The notes: a model not told the origin generated them from the letters alone. A stretch of DNA of 64,000 nt from Agromyces flavus (GCF_900104685.1 NZ_LT629755.1:744001-808000), one strand, 5' to 3'. Positions 8,401-18,905 are shown, numbered from the stretch's first letter. Numbers and translations: made by a program.

Positions 8401-9717
8401 TCAGGTGTCGGCGGCGGGCGTCCATCCCTCGTCGCGCTCTGCGTCATCAGGGGCCGGATGCCGCGGCTGGCGCGGCACGTACCGCGGGATCCACCGCCAC
8501 AGCATGGCCGCACCGACGAGGCCGATCACGCCCATCGCAGCACTCGCGACCATGATCGACAGCGCCGACGTTACCGCGGCGACGGCGAGCGGCGCGGCTG
8601 CCTGTCCGGCGTCGGCGATGGTCCGGTAGGCGCCCAGGAACGGTGCCGGGTGCGCCTTCGGCGCGAGGTCGGCGCCGACCGTGAGGATGACGCCGCTCGA
8701 GAGCCCGTTGGCGATGCCGAGCAGGATCGCCACGCCCGTGAACCAGGCGACGGCGGCGGGAACGTCGTGCGTGAACGCGAGCACGATGTGCCCGACTGAC
8801 AGGCCGACGAGTCCGGGGATGGCGCTCCACAGCCGGCCATGGCGATCCATGACGTGGCCGCTGACGTAGAAGAGCGCGAAGTCGATGGTCGCGGCGATGC
8901 CGATCACGAGCGCTGCGGCATCCGGTCGCATACCGATGGAGACCGCCCACAGAGGCAGGATCACGGTGCGACTCGCGCGCAGCGCGGCCAACACGCCGAC
9001 GCCCGTGCCGATGCGAGCCAGCACGCCGCGGTACGTGACGATCGCGTGCCACACGCCGCCAGCGCCATCCGCTGGGCTGCCATCGGCGCCGCCGACGGGG
9101 GTGACGGATGTCGCGCGCGCCCGCAGCGCGGCCCCGAACACCTTCTCGGGGTCGGGCAGCACGAGCAGCACCACGACCACCGCGGCGCACGACGCGACGA
9201 GCACCCAGAACACGGCCGCGGACGAGCCCGTCCACGCGATGATCGCCGCCGCCGTGAACGGGCCGATCGCCCAACCCGCGCGGAACACGCCCGCGAGCGT
9301 CGACAGCGCCCGCGCCCGAACGGCGGCGGGCACGTAGCTCGTCAGGAACGCGTGCCGCGCCAGGCCGAACACCGCGGTCGCGAGGCCGAGCAGGAACACG
9401 CCGATGCCGAGCGCCCAGGTGGTCGGCACCAGGAGGGCGAGGAGCGTCCCGGCCGACGCGAGCGCCGCCGCGCCGATCATCGCCGCTCGCTCGCCGATCC
9501 TCGCCACGAGCCATCCGGCGGGCAGGTCGCCGAGCAGCTCGCCGACCATGAGCATCGCCGCGATGAGGCCCGCCAGCGCGAGGGAGGCGCCGCGCTCGGT
9601 GGCGACGACCGGGATCACCGGGATCATGGCGCCCTCGCCGAGCGAGAACAGCAGCGTCGGCAGGTACGCAGGGAGGACGATCGACCGCCACGAGAACGAG
9701 TGCGCGGTGCCGGTCAT
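8401..9717 (-). CDS. Major facilitator superfamily transporter
   Basis: 438-residue, 12-helix MFS protein. The N-terminal half carries helix 1 (LPTLLFSLGEGAMIPVIPV), the loop-2/3 signature region (ELLGDLPAGWLVARIGERAAM) and RAGWAIGPF. A Pro/Gly-rich central loop (GGADGSPADGAGG) separates the halves. The second half has the repeated loop motif SGHVMDRHGRLWS. Closest in character to drug or metabolite efflux MFS proteins; substrate not predictable. Starts 10 bp after the stop of the toroid-protein gene, so the two are likely co-transcribed. The ATG has an AGAGG abutting it, so initiation may rely on coupling to the upstream stop. Confidence 0.85.
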   Translation of the reverse strand: MTGTAHSFSWRSIVLPAYLPTLLFSLGEGAMIPVIPVVATERGASLALAGLIAAMLMVGELLGDLPAGWLVARIGERAAMIGAAALASAGTLLALLVPTTWALGIGVFLLGLATAVFGLARHAFLTSYVPAAVRARALSTLAGVFRAGWAIGPFTAAAIIAWTGSSAAVFWVLVASCAAVVVVLLVLPDPEKVFGAALRARATSVTPVGGADGSPADGAGGVWHAIVTYRGVLARIGTGVGVLAALRASRTVILPLWAVSIGMRPDAAALVIGIAATIDFALFYVSGHVMDRHGRLWSAIPGLVGLSVGHIVLAFTHDVPAAVAWFTGVAILLGIANGLSSGVILTVGADLAPKAHPAPFLGAYRTIADAGQAAAPLAVAAVTSALSIMVASAAMGVIGLVGAAMLWRWIPRYVPRQPRHPAPDDAERDEGWTPAADT

Positions 9718-9727
9718 CCTCTCGATG

Positions 9728-10660
9728 CTATGCCTGCGCAGTCCGTGCGCCATCCCACCAGCGCAGCACCCGCAATGCGCGGAGGGTGTTCCAGCGGCTC
9801 GGGTTGCCGTCGCCGTCCTCCATCTCGAAGTGCGTGCGCGCGTGGTGCGTGTTCTGCAGCGGCCACCGACCGTCGTCGCGTCGGCGGCGGCGCACCAGGT
9901 CGATCGCCTCGGCGCACCGGTCGTCCGGAGCACCGCCGGCCGAGCGGAAGTACTCGAGGCCGCGCAGGACGTCGTAATGCCACTGCGGCGGGAACGAGAA
10001 CCGGGTCCACGCCGGCCGGATGACCTCGCCCGTCGAGCGCGAGCGGAAGAGCCGGCGTTCGAGGAGGTATTCCTCGCCCCGGGAGCGTGCCGCGGCGATG
10101 ACCGCATCCGGGCCGATCGAGCGCTCGCGCTCGAGCAGGCCTTCGAGCACGAGGATGGTGGTGTTGAACGATGAACGGTGGGAATGGAGCGGCGCCTCGC
10201 AGTTCCATCCGCCGTCGTCGAGCTGCTGGCCGAGCACCCCGTCGATGAGCGCCTCGACGAGGTCGCCGGTCTCGCCGAAGTACGACGCCAGCTGGAGCAC
10301 CATCCCGTTGATGCACGTCTCGGCCTGGCCGCCGAAGAACGGCGCGTCACCGCTCCGCTTCCACGTCACGCCGTCCCGTACCCGACGCACGGCGTCGCGC
10401 GCCTGGGGTGATTCCGGATCGAGCCCGAGCAGCCGCAGGAGCAGGAGCGTGTACGTCGTCGAGATCCACTTCGGCGAGTACGTGCCGCCACCCCACTGCC
10501 CGTCGTCGGCCTGCAGCGCGAGCAGCCGCGCACCCCACCCCTCGGTGCCGACCCGGCGACGCTCGGCCGCGATCTCCTCGGCCGGCTCGTCGCCCAGGTC
10601 GCGCATCACCTGCCAGCGGATCGCGGGATCTGCGTCGAGCAGCCAGTCCATGACCTCCAT
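9728..10660 (-). CDS. Squalene-cyclase/prenyltransferase-like alpha-toroid protein
   Basis: 310 residues with repeated QxxDGxW-type motifs of the terpenoid-cyclase/protein-prenyltransferase alpha-alpha toroid: [25 protein letters not shown] and [17 protein letters not shown] Cys-rich core motif ([11 protein letters not shown]) lies between. The catalytic DxDD motif of true squalene-hopene cyclases is not seen, so enzymatic cyclisation should not be assumed. ATG 10660 is chosen over an upstream in-frame ATG because GGGAGG lies 6 nt before it. It is divergent from prfB and followed by the MFS gene, suggesting a small two-gene operon of unknown role. Confidence 0.75.
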   Translation of the reverse strand: MEVMDWLLDADPAIRWQVMRDLGDEPAEEIAAERRRVGTEGWGARLLALQADDGQWGGGTYSPKWISTTYTLLLLRLLGLDPESPQARDAVRRVRDGVTWKRSGDAPFFGGQAETCINGMVLQLASYFGETGDLVEALIDGVLGQQLDDGGWNCEAPLHSHRSSFNTTILVLEGLLERERSIGPDAVIAAARSRGEEYLLERRLFRSRSTGEVIRPAWTRFSFPPQWHYDVLRGLEYFRSAGGAPDDRCAEAIDLVRRRRRDDGRWPLQNTHHARTHFEMEDGDGNPSRWNTLRALRVLRWWDGARTAQA

Positions 10661-10745
10661 CGCATGCCTCCCGTCGGCACGAGCCTGCCGCACCGCGGTC
10701 CCGCGCGGAAGGTGCCGCACGCAGCCCGCCCACATGCCGCACCAC

Positions 10746-10751
10746 TAGGCT
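10746..10751 (+). promoter_or_regulatory. -10 hexamer TAGGCT of prfB
   Basis: TAGGCT lies 10 nt before ATG 10762 and no good Shine-Dalgarno sequence is present, consistent with a leaderless or nearly leaderless prfB mRNA. Confidence 0.6.
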
Positions 10752-10761
10752 GGACGGCGCC

Positions 10762-11877
10762 ATGTTGGATCTTGACCTCACGCAGGAGATCGCCTCCCTG
10801 CGCACCACCTTCCGCGACATCCGCGCCGTCGTCGACGTCGACGCCCTCCAGGCCGACATCGCCGAGCTCAGCGACCAGGCCGGCGCCCCCGACCTGTGGG
10901 ACGACCCCGAGCAGGCCCAGAAGGTGACGAGCGCCCTCAGCCACCGCCAGTCCGAGCTCACGCGCATCACCGGCATCGAGCAGCGCCTCGACGACCTCGA
11001 GGTGCTCGTCGAGCTCGCGCAGGAGGCCGACGACGAGGAGTCGGCCGCCGAGGCGCGCGCCGAGCTCGCCTCGCTCGAGAAGACGATCGGCGACCTCGAG
11101 GTGCAGACGCTCCTCGACGGCGAGTGGGACGCGCGGCCCGCGGTCATCACGATCCGCGCCGGTGCCGGCGGCGTGGATGCCGCCGACTTCGCCGAGATGC
11201 TCATGCGCATGTACCTGCGCTGGGCCGAGAAGCACGACTACGGCGCGACGGTCATGGACACGAGCTATGCCGAAGAGGCCGGCATCAAGTCCGCCACCTT
11301 CGAGATCGACGCGCCGTACGCATTCGGCACGCTGTCGGTCGAGGCCGGCACGCACCGCCTCGTGCGCATGAGCCCGTTCGGCGCGGCCGGCAAGCGGCAG
11401 ACGAGCTTCGCCGCAGTCGAGGTCATCCCGCTCATGGAGGAGGCGCAGGAGGTCGACATCCCCGACAACGACATCCGCGTCGACGTCTTCCGCTCCAGCG
11501 GCCCCGGCGGCCAGTCCGTCAACACGACCGACTCCGCCGTGCGCATCACGCACCTCCCGACCGGCATCGTCGTGTCGATGCAGAACGAGAAGTCGCAGAT
11601 CCAGAACCGAGCGGCCGCCATGCGCGTGCTCCAGTCGCGCCTGCTCCTGCTGCAGAAGGAGCAGGAGGCCGCCCAGAAGAAGGAACTCGCGGGCAACATC
11701 ACCGCGAGTTGGGGCGACCAGATGCGCTCGTATGTACTCGCGCCCTACCAGATGGTGAAGGACCTGCGGACGGAGTACGAAGAGGGCACCCCGTCGAAGG
11801 TGTTCGACGGCGACCTCGACGGGTTCATCGCCGCCGGCATCAAGTGGCGCAAGCAGAAGCAGCAGTCGGGCGAGTAA
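10762..11877 (+). CDS. prfB: Peptide chain release factor 2
   Basis: 371-residue class I release factor that reads UGA and UAA and triggers peptide release on the ribosome. The SPF tripeptide that defines RF2 is at residues 204-206 ([11 protein letters not shown]). The catalytic GGQ loop is at 249-251 ([17 protein letters not shown]). The N-terminal helical domain begins [13 protein letters not shown]. The reading frame is continuous: there is no in-frame UGA and no programmed +1 frameshift site near codon 25, unlike the autoregulated prfB of many bacteria. Located immediately upstream of a bidirectional terminator and close to ftsE-ftsX-smpB, the usual actinobacterial neighbourhood. Confidence 0.97.
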   Translation: MLDLDLTQEIASLRTTFRDIRAVVDVDALQADIAELSDQAGAPDLWDDPEQAQKVTSALSHRQSELTRITGIEQRLDDLEVLVELAQEADDEESAAEARAELASLEKTIGDLEVQTLLDGEWDARPAVITIRAGAGGVDAADFAEMLMRMYLRWAEKHDYGATVMDTSYAEEAGIKSATFEIDAPYAFGTLSVEAGTHRLVRMSPFGAAGKRQTSFAAVEVIPLMEEAQEVDIPDNDIRVDVFRSSGPGGQSVNTTDSAVRITHLPTGIVVSMQNEKSQIQNRAAAMRVLQSRLLLLQKEQEAAQKKELAGNITASWGDQMRSYVLAPYQMVKDLRTEYEEGTPSKVFDGDLDGFIAAGIKWRKQKQQSGE

Positions 11878-11888
11878 CCGGCGGCTGA

Positions 11889-11914
11889 CGGATGGCGCGG
11901 CCCCGCGCCATCCG
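11889..11914. terminator. Bidirectional terminator between prfB and the GATase gene
   Basis: A 12-bp perfect stem, CGGATGGCGCGG paired with CCGCGCCATCCG, with a 2-nt central loop, sits between two convergent stop codons. No U-tract on either side. Confidence 0.75.
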
Positions 11915-11916
11915 CA

Positions 11917-12681
11917 TCACGACGCCTTCGCGACCGCCTCGACCGGCGCCTCCGCCCGGGCATGCGCTCGGGCCGCCGAGATGAACGCCTTGATCAGCGT
12001 GATGCCCTCGGGATCGAGCCGCTCCTCGGGGTGCCACTGGACGCCGAGGCAGAACGAGCCGTCGGTGGTCTCGATCGCCTCGATGAGCCCGTCGGGCGCG
12101 CTCGCCGAGGCGACGAGCCCCTCACCGAGCTGGTCGACGGCCTGGTGGTGATGCGACGAGATGTCGAACTCGTCGTCGTGCGTGATGCTGTGCAGCAGCG
12201 TGCCCTCGTGGATGGCGACCGGGTGCTCGGTCTTCTCGCCGACGACCGCGCGATGCGGGGTGAGGTCGAGCCGGTCGCCGATGTGCTGCTCGAGCGTGCC
12301 GCCGAGCGCCACGTTCATCACCTGCATGCCGCGGCACGCGCCGAGGATCGGCATGCCGCGCTCGCGGGCGCCACGGACGAGCGCGAACTCGAGCTCGTCG
12401 CGGATGCGCAGCGGCGGGTCGTTCGACGGATGGGCCTCGTTCGCGTACAGCTCGGCGTCGATGTCGCGACCGCCCGGCAGGAACAGTCCGTCGATGAGGT
12501 CGAGGAGCCGGTCGGGGTCGGCCAGGTGCACGTCGAGGCTCGGGAACATGAGCGGTGCACCGCCGGCCTCCTGCAGCGCGGAGATGTAGGCGTGGGCGAG
12601 CGCGTCGGTGGGGATGTCGACCCACGCCCCCGAGCTCGCGGACTTGCGATCGGCGACGACGCCGATGAGCGGAACGGTCAT
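11917..12681 (-). CDS. Class I glutamine-amidotransferase-like gamma-glutamyl hydrolase (PuuD family)
   Basis: 254 residues of peptidase C26 / class I GATase fold. Nucleophile Cys in GACRGMQVMN, catalytic His-Glu in GVQWHPEE, oxyanion-region motif DGLFLPGGRDI. Family members hydrolyse gamma-glutamyl-gamma-aminobutyrate or related gamma-glutamyl conjugates in polyamine breakdown. No other Puu genes are nearby, so the precise substrate is open. ATG 12681 has GGGAGG 5 nt upstream. It is convergent with prfB, from which it is separated by a strong hairpin. Confidence 0.88.
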   Translation of the reverse strand: MTVPLIGVVADRKSASSGAWVDIPTDALAHAYISALQEAGGAPLMFPSLDVHLADPDRLLDLIDGLFLPGGRDIDAELYANEAHPSNDPPLRIRDELEFALVRGARERGMPILGACRGMQVMNVALGGTLEQHIGDRLDLTPHRAVVGEKTEHPVAIHEGTLLHSITHDDEFDISSHHHQAVDQLGEGLVASASAPDGLIEAIETTDGSFCLGVQWHPEERLDPEGITLIKAFISAARAHARAEAPVEAVAKAS

Positions 12682-12841
12682 CGAAGCCTCCCAGCCTCGG
12701 TCGGTCCTTCTCCAACCTACGCCCCTCGGGTCGGCACCGGCAGGGGGAGGGGAGGGGACCTTCGGCTCTCAGCGCGCGGGAGGCAGGCGCGTAGGGTTCG
12801 GCGGTGTAGGCGGATCGGAGCCGACAGCGGAGGTGGGGGTC

Positions 12842-13372
12842 ATGCGCGTGCTGGTCGCGTACTCGAGCAAGTACGGTGCGACGAGGGGCATCGCGGATCG
12901 GATCGGCGATCGACTTCGCGACGCCGGACACGAGGTCGACGTCGAGCGCTGCGACGCCGTCGAGTATCCCGAGGGCTTCGACGCCTTCGTGATCGGCAGC
13001 GCGGCGTACATGTCGAACTGGCGCAAGGAGGCGCGGAAGTTCGTCCGGCGCAACCGGGAACTGCTGGAGCAGCGACCGACCTGGCTCTTCAGCAGCGGGC
13101 CACTGGGCACCGCGCGCGTCGACAAGGACGGCAACGACGTGCTCGTCGGCGCGCGGCCCAAGCAGTTCGAGGAGTACGAGGACGAACTGCACCCGCGCGG
13201 CACCATGGTGTTCTTCGGTGCCCTCGACCCCGACAAGCTCCGCGGGCCGCACAAGATGCTGCACTGGATGCCCGAGAACGATGCGCTCCCGACCGGCGAC
13301 TTCCGCGACTGGGACGCGATCGACGCGTGGGCCGAGAAGGTCGCCGCCGAGCTGGCGAAGACGCCGGCCTGA
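12842..13372 (+). CDS. Flavodoxin-domain protein (HemG/MioC-like)
   Basis: 176 residues. The N-terminus MRVLVAYSSKYGATRGIADRI is the FMN phosphate-binding loop of flavodoxins, and FVIGSAAYMSNW is the second flavin loop. The C-terminal part resembles menaquinone-dependent protoporphyrinogen oxidase HemG-type flavodoxins, with a long insert rich in Arg/Lys. ATG 12842 has a strong GGAGGTGGGGG upstream. Likely a single-domain FMN redox protein; the electron partner is unknown. Lies alone between the GATase gene and ftsE. Confidence 0.8.
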   Translation: MRVLVAYSSKYGATRGIADRIGDRLRDAGHEVDVERCDAVEYPEGFDAFVIGSAAYMSNWRKEARKFVRRNRELLEQRPTWLFSSGPLGTARVDKDGNDVLVGARPKQFEEYEDELHPRGTMVFFGALDPDKLRGPHKMLHWMPENDALPTGDFRDWDAIDAWAEKVAAELAKTPA

Positions 13373-13446
13373 GCCCGGGTCATCAGACGGTCGGTGACGG
13401 CCGCACGATTTCCGGTGTCGCTGCCCCATTTCGCAGCGATGCTGCC

Positions 13447-13452
13447 TAGGCT
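13447..13452 (+). promoter_or_regulatory. -10 hexamer TAGGCT of ftsE
   Basis: TAGGCT ends 8 nt before ATG 13461 and there is no Shine-Dalgarno sequence, so the ftsEX mRNA is predicted to be leaderless. Confidence 0.6.
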
Positions 13453-13460
13453 CGAACGCG

Positions 13461-15094
<1,634 letters not shown>

Positions 15095-15098
<4 letters not shown>

Positions 15099-16006
15099 GG
15101 TTCGGTCTCGTGCTCGCCGAGGCGGCCAACGGCCTGCGGCGCAACGCCACCATGGTCATCTCTGTGGTGCTCGTCACGTTCGTCTCGCTCACCTTCGTGG
15201 GCACCGCCGCGCTGCTGCAGCTGCAGATCGCGCAGATGCGCGGCTACTGGTACGACCGGGCCCAGGTCGCGGTGTACCTCTGCACGGCGGTGTCGACCGC
15301 CGAGGGCTGCGTCGAGGGTGAGGCGACGCCCGAGCAGAAGGAGGCCGTCGAGGCCCAGCTGAACAGCGACACGCTCGATCCGTTCATCGACGAGTACTAC
15401 TTCGAGGACCGCGAGCAGGCGTACGAGAACTTCCAGGACCAGTTCGCGGGCACGCCGGCCGCCGACTACGTCACCCCCGACGTGCTCAACGAGACGTTCT
15501 GGGTGAACCTCGTCGACCCCTCGCAGTCCGACGTCATCGCCGAGAGCCTCGCCGGCCTCGCAGGCGTCGAGCAGGTCGTCGACCAACGCCGCTACCTCGA
15601 CCAGATCTTCAACGTGCTCAACACCGCGAGCTACACTGCGGTGGCGGTCGCCGCGATCATGCTCGTCGCGGCGGCGCTGCTCATCGCCACGACCATCCGG
15701 CTCTCGGCCTTCTCGCGACGCAAGGAGCTCGGCATCATGCGGCTCGTGGGGGCGTCGAACCGCTTCATCCAGACGCCGTTCGTGCTCGAGGGCGTCTTCG
15801 CGGGACTCATCGGGTCCTTGCTCGCCGGCGCCGCCGTGGTCGCGATCGTGGTGTTCTTCGTCCAGGGCTACCTGACCGACACGCTGTCGTTCACCTTCGT
15901 CGACCTCGGTGACGCGTTGCTCGTCGTGCCCCTGCTCGTCGGGGTGGGCGTGCTGCTCGCGGCGGTCTCCGCGGCCATCGCGATCCGCCGGTACCTGCGC
16001 GTGTGA
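15095..16006 (+). CDS. ftsX: Cell-division membrane protein FtsX
   Basis: 303 residues with the FtsX plan: one N-terminal membrane helix ([23 protein letters not shown]), an extracellular domain of about 130 residues that contains two Cys ([15 protein letters not shown]), then three C-terminal helices ([59 protein letters not shown]). The motif [20 protein letters not shown] between helices 2 and 3 is the family signature. GTG 15095 overlaps the ftsE stop (GTGA), so the pair is translationally coupled. Works with FtsE to couple division to wall hydrolysis. Confidence 0.96.
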
Positions 16007-16009
16007 CGC

Positions 16010-16015
16010 TAGACT
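16010..16015 (+). promoter_or_regulatory. -10 hexamer TAGACT upstream of smpB
   Basis: TAGACT lies just after the ftsX stop. The predicted +1 is near 16022, giving a leader of about 50 nt that contains the palindrome at 16031-16050 before the smpB ribosome site. Confidence 0.5.
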
Positions 16016-16030
16016 GACAGGCTGTGCTTC

Positions 16031-16050
16031 CGGATGCCCCGGGGCATCCG
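16031..16050. terminator. Perfect 20-bp palindrome in the smpB leader
   Basis: CGGATGCCCC followed directly by its exact complement GGGGCATCCG. It lies between a candidate smpB promoter and the smpB ribosome site, so it can act as ftsX terminator, as a leader hairpin of smpB, or as a protein-binding palindrome. No U-tract. Confidence 0.55.
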
Positions 16051-16074
16051 TCATTTCGAAGCGAGGAGCAGGTC

Positions 16075-16551
16075 GTGGCCAGGGAACGCGGTGAGAAGGT
16101 CGTGGCGACCAACCGCAAGGCGCGCCACGACTACCTGATCGAGGACACCTACGAGGCCGGCATCGTGCTCTCCGGCACCGAGGTGAAGTCGCTCCGGCAG
16201 GGCCGGGCGTCCCTCGTCGACGGCTACGCGTTCATCGACGGCGGCGAGATCTGGCTCGATGCGGTGCACATCCCCGAGTACACCGAGGGCACGTGGAACA
16301 ATCACGCGCCGCGCCGCAAGCGCAAGCTGCTCATGCACAAGCAGGAGATCGTGAAGATCAGCCACAAGACGAAGGAGGGCGGGTACACGCTCGTCCCGTT
16401 GTCGCTCTACTTCAAGGACGGCCGGGCCAAGGTCGAGCTCGCGGTCGCGAAGGGCAAGCGCGAGTACGACAAGCGCCAGGCGCTCCGCGAGCGCCAGGAC
16501 AAGCGCGAGGCCGATCGCGCCATCGCCTCCCGGCGGAACCTGGGGGAGTAG
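16075..16551 (+). CDS. smpB: SsrA-binding protein SmpB
   Basis: 158 residues. Binds tmRNA and delivers it to stalled ribosomes for trans-translation. Family hallmarks: [25 protein letters not shown] near the N-terminus, [12 protein letters not shown], the [19 protein letters not shown] block and a basic C-terminal tail ([22 protein letters not shown]) that becomes helical in the mRNA channel. GTG 16075 is preferred over GTG 16024 because it has GAGGAG 6 nt upstream and gives the standard SmpB N-terminus. Its RNA partner ssrA is 2.5 kb downstream on the same strand. Confidence 0.97.
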   Translation: MARERGEKVVATNRKARHDYLIEDTYEAGIVLSGTEVKSLRQGRASLVDGYAFIDGGEIWLDAVHIPEYTEGTWNNHAPRRKRKLLMHKQEIVKISHKTKEGGYTLVPLSLYFKDGRAKVELAVAKGKREYDKRQALRERQDKREADRAIASRRNLGE

Positions 16552-16582
16552 GCCCGGCGGGCGCCACCCCAGGGCGCGCCAC

Positions 16583-16882
16583 TCAGCCGGCGATCCGTCG
16601 CAGCGCGTCGAGGTGCGCGGCGAACGCCGCCCGCCCCTGCGGCGTCATCGACAGCCAGGTGCGCGGGAACTTGCCGACGAACCCCTTGCGGATCGCCACG
16701 TACCCGGCGGCCTCGAGTGCGGCCGCCTGCTTGCTGAGCGCCGAGTCGGTGAGCTCGATCGAGTCGCGCACGAACGCGAACTCGGCCTCGTCGGCAGCGG
16801 CCAGCAGCGCGGCGATCGAGAACGGGACCGGGCGCTGGAGCAGCGGGTCGAGGTGGTGGCGAGGATGGGCCGGCTCAGCCAC
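16583..16882 (-). CDS. Winged-helix transcriptional regulator (HTH_34/MarR-like)
   Basis: 99 residues of winged-helix type: helix-turn-helix DSIELTDSALSKQAAALEAAGYVAIRKGF followed by a wing (FPRTWLSMTPQGRAAF). This matches small regulators of the HTH_34/'transcriptional regulator' group often paired with a membrane protein. GTG 16882 overlaps the end of the upstream membrane-protein gene by 8 bp, so the two are coupled. Two palindromic sites with an AAGTACTT core upstream of that gene are the likely operator (inference). Confidence 0.85.
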   Translation of the reverse strand: MAEPAHPRHHLDPLLQRPVPFSIAALLAAADEAEFAFVRDSIELTDSALSKQAAALEAAGYVAIRKGFVGKFPRTWLSMTPQGRAAFAAHLDALRRIAG

Positions 16883-17351
16883 GCACGACCACCAGCTCGC
16901 GGAGTGAACCGTGCAGCGGCGGGACGGCGGTGGCGATCGCGGCGAGCGCGAAGAAGACGGGCGAGGCCGGGTACAGCAGCAGCCCGAGCGCGAGGGAGAC
17001 CGCGAAGGCGATGCCCCAACCGCCGACGGCCATGCCGAACCGGCGCGAGAACCCGAGGCTCGCGGCTCGCAGGCGCCGGAGGTGGACGATCGAGAGCACG
17101 CCGAGCACGGCGGCGAATGCGAGCGAGAGCGCGAGTATGGGGCCTTCGTCGGAACGCTCGAACCAGCCGAGTGAGAACAGGTACATGGCGGATGCCGCGG
17201 CGAGCCCGGTGAGCCACGCCGAGGCCGACGCAGAACCCTGCACCGCGACGGTTCGGCCGGCCGCCGCGGCCTCGCGCAGGTGCGCCGCCGCGGTCGCGGC
17301 ATCCGGGGTCGGAGCGTTGGCATCGGCGTCCTGGCGGTCGTCTCGGTCCAT
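16875..17351 (-). CDS. Four-helix membrane protein paired with the regulator
   Basis: 158 residues: an acidic, Ala-rich N-terminus followed by four hydrophobic helices (WLTGLAAASAMYLFSLGWF; GPILALSLAFAAVLGVLSIV; MAVGGWGIAFAVSLALGLLLY; VFFALAAIATAVPPL). No recognised catalytic motif. It is the first gene of a two-gene unit with the winged-helix regulator. A TATCCT -10 ends 6 nt before ATG 17351 and there is no ribosome site, so initiation is probably leaderless. Function unknown. Confidence 0.75.
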   Translation of the reverse strand: MDRDDRQDADANAPTPDAATAAAHLREAAAAGRTVAVQGSASASAWLTGLAAASAMYLFSLGWFERSDEGPILALSLAFAAVLGVLSIVHLRRLRAASLGFSRRFGMAVGGWGIAFAVSLALGLLLYPASPVFFALAAIATAVPPLHGSLRELVVVRG

Positions 17352-17357
17352 GGGAGG

Positions 17358-17363
17358 AGGATA
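17358..17363 (-). promoter_or_regulatory. -10 hexamer TATCCT of the membrane-protein/regulator pair
   Basis: TATCCT on the minus strand, 6 nt before ATG 17351, directly abutted by the palindromic operator. Confidence 0.6.
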
Positions 17364-17394
17364 GCAAGTACTTGCCACTCGGGAAAGTACTTTC
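17364..17394. promoter_or_regulatory. Two AAGTACTT palindromes, candidate autoregulatory operator
   Basis: gcAAGTACTTgc (17364-17375) and gaAAGTACTTtc (17383-17394) are perfect 12-bp palindromes whose centres are 19 bp apart. They occupy the spacer and -35 region of the minus-strand promoter, an ideal position for repression by the winged-helix protein encoded in the same unit. Confidence 0.65.
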
Positions 17395-17420
17395 TCGGAA
17401 ATGATCCCAGCCACGCGGGG

Positions 17421-17426
17421 TAGGCT
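17421..17426 (+). promoter_or_regulatory. -10 hexamer TAGGCT of the tyrosine phosphatase gene
   Basis: TAGGCT ends 6 nt before GTG 17433, with no ribosome site; leaderless start predicted. Confidence 0.6.
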
Positions 17427-17432
17427 CCGCCC

Positions 17433-18170
17433 GTGGAGATCTCGACGCGCATCCCCGTGCCGGGCACGTACAACTTCCGCGACGTCGGCGGACTGCCGGC
17501 CCGCGACGGCGTCGTGCGTCGGGGTGCGCTGTTCCGCTCCGACGGCCTGCACCGGCTGGGCGACGAGGGCCGCGACGCGCTGCGCCGGCTCGACGTGGGG
17601 ATGATCATCGACCTCCGCGACGACAATGAGGCGCGCCTCATGCCCGACGACCTGGACGGGCTCGACGTCGAGGTGCACCGCCTGCCCGTCTTCGAGGGGT
17701 CGGGTGCGTCGCAGGGCGAACGCGGCATCTCGCTCGAGGCCCTCTACCACCGCATCGTGACCCGCCATTCGCCGATCCTCGTCGACGCGCTGCGCGCGCT
17801 GCCGACTGCCGGCGATCGCGCCGTCGTCGTGCACTGCACGGCAGGCAAGGACCGCACGGGCATGGTCGTCGCGATGGCCCTGCTCGGCGCCGGCGTCGAG
17901 CGCGAGTCCGTCATCGCCGACTACGTCCTCACCGAATCGCATCTCGCGGGCGAGTGGCTCGAGGAGATGGTCGCGCTCATCGGCCGCTACGGCGTGCCCG
18001 ACACCCCGGCGTTGCGGACGCTCATGGGCGGGAGCCCGCGCGAGGCGCTCGAGTCGGCGCTCGACGAAGTCGAGCGTCAGCACGGCTCGGCTCGCGAGTA
18101 CCTCCTCGCATCGGGCCTGCAGCGGCAAGAGCTCGAAGCGCTCGAGACCTGGCTCATCGAGCGGGGCTGA
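17433..18170 (+). CDS. Tyrosine/serine phosphatase, IphP/PtpB family
   Basis: 245 residues of the dual-specificity-like phosphatase fold. P-loop HCTAGKDRTGM with nucleophile Cys135, and the N-terminal NFRDVGGLPARDG motif that is diagnostic for the IphP/MptpB family. The Lys and Asp inside the P-loop (AGKDRT) are typical of triple-specificity enzymes that also act on phosphoinositides. Starts at GTG 17433 directly after a -10 element. Substrates unknown; the window also encodes a Ser/Thr kinase but not adjacent. Confidence 0.9.
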   Translation: MEISTRIPVPGTYNFRDVGGLPARDGVVRRGALFRSDGLHRLGDEGRDALRRLDVGMIIDLRDDNEARLMPDDLDGLDVEVHRLPVFEGSGASQGERGISLEALYHRIVTRHSPILVDALRALPTAGDRAVVVHCTAGKDRTGMVVAMALLGAGVERESVIADYVLTESHLAGEWLEEMVALIGRYGVPDTPALRTLMGGSPREALESALDEVERQHGSAREYLLASGLQRQELEALETWLIERG

Positions 18171-18188
18171 GACGTCGCGCTCGCGGCG

Positions 18189-18848
18189 TCATTCCGCCGT
18201 GAAGCGCGCGTCGACGGATGCCTCGAGCACGAGCTTCGCCGGCGCGAACTCCGGCGTGGGACCTCCGCCTGCGTCCGCCGCCATCGCGCGCACCAGGTTG
18301 GCCTTGTGCATCATGGGCGCGGGCTGTTCCGACAGCATTCCGTGGTCGGCGAGCTCGGCCGGCGCCGGCGAGCCCAGCCCGAGTGCCTCGGCGTAGACAC
18401 CCGCCTTGCGAACGGCATCGGCGACGGCGCCGCGTTGCGCCGCCTCCTGCACGCGGTCGCGCGTGCCATCCGTGAGTCGCCAGTCGATGCCGCCGACCGC
18501 GACGTTCGGCGTGCCGGACACCGAGCCGACCCACGTGCCGAGCACGCCGAGGTCGCGGAACACCACCTCGACGTCGGCGTTCGCCTGGTGCACGAGCGGC
18601 AGCTGGCGTCCCTCGGCGTTCCATGGGCGATGCGACCAGACGCGCAACTGGCCCGCCGACCATGATTCGAGCGCGCCCGACGCGTCGAGCTCGCGGACCT
18701 CCTCGAGCAGGCGCTCGTGCGACTCGCCGACGGAGCGCAGGATCGAGTCGCGGTCGCCGCCGGAGCTGCCGACGGTGAGCGAGACCGCGCCCAGCTCGGG
18801 TTCGATGCGTTCCTCGGCGCGACCGGTCACGGCGATGATCGTGGGCAT
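18189..18848 (-). CDS. SIMPL (DUF541) domain protein
   Basis: 219 residues with the SIMPL/kggyyxxxxh organisation: N-terminal strand MPTIIAVTGRAEERIEPELGAVSLTVG, a central helix carrying the RVQEAAQRGAVADAVRKAGVYAEALGL segment, and a C-terminal strand ending ASVDARFTAE. No signal peptide is seen, so it is probably cytoplasmic. ATG 18848 has GAGGAG 5 nt upstream. Family function is poorly defined. Convergent with the phosphatase gene and divergent from ssrA. Confidence 0.8.
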   Translation of the reverse strand: MPTIIAVTGRAEERIEPELGAVSLTVGSSGGDRDSILRSVGESHERLLEEVRELDASGALESWSAGQLRVWSHRPWNAEGRQLPLVHQANADVEVVFRDLGVLGTWVGSVSGTPNVAVGGIDWRLTDGTRDRVQEAAQRGAVADAVRKAGVYAEALGLGSPAPAELADHGMLSEQPAPMMHKANLVRAMAADAGGGPTPEFAPAKLVLEASVDARFTAE

Positions 18849-18905
18849 GCGGCTCCTCGAGTGGTCGGTGCCCGCTCGGGAATGGCGGAGCGGCGTCGCC
18901 TGTTC

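Noticed and set aside
3291..8555. Very long plus-strand open frame across the carboxypeptidase and kinase genes
   Set aside because: It crosses two real minus-strand genes and their intergenic gap and has a shadow-type Arg/Val/Gly composition.
10762..10850. Programmed frameshift in prfB
   Set aside because: No in-frame UGA or slippery CUU-UGA-C site near codon 25; the frame is continuous.
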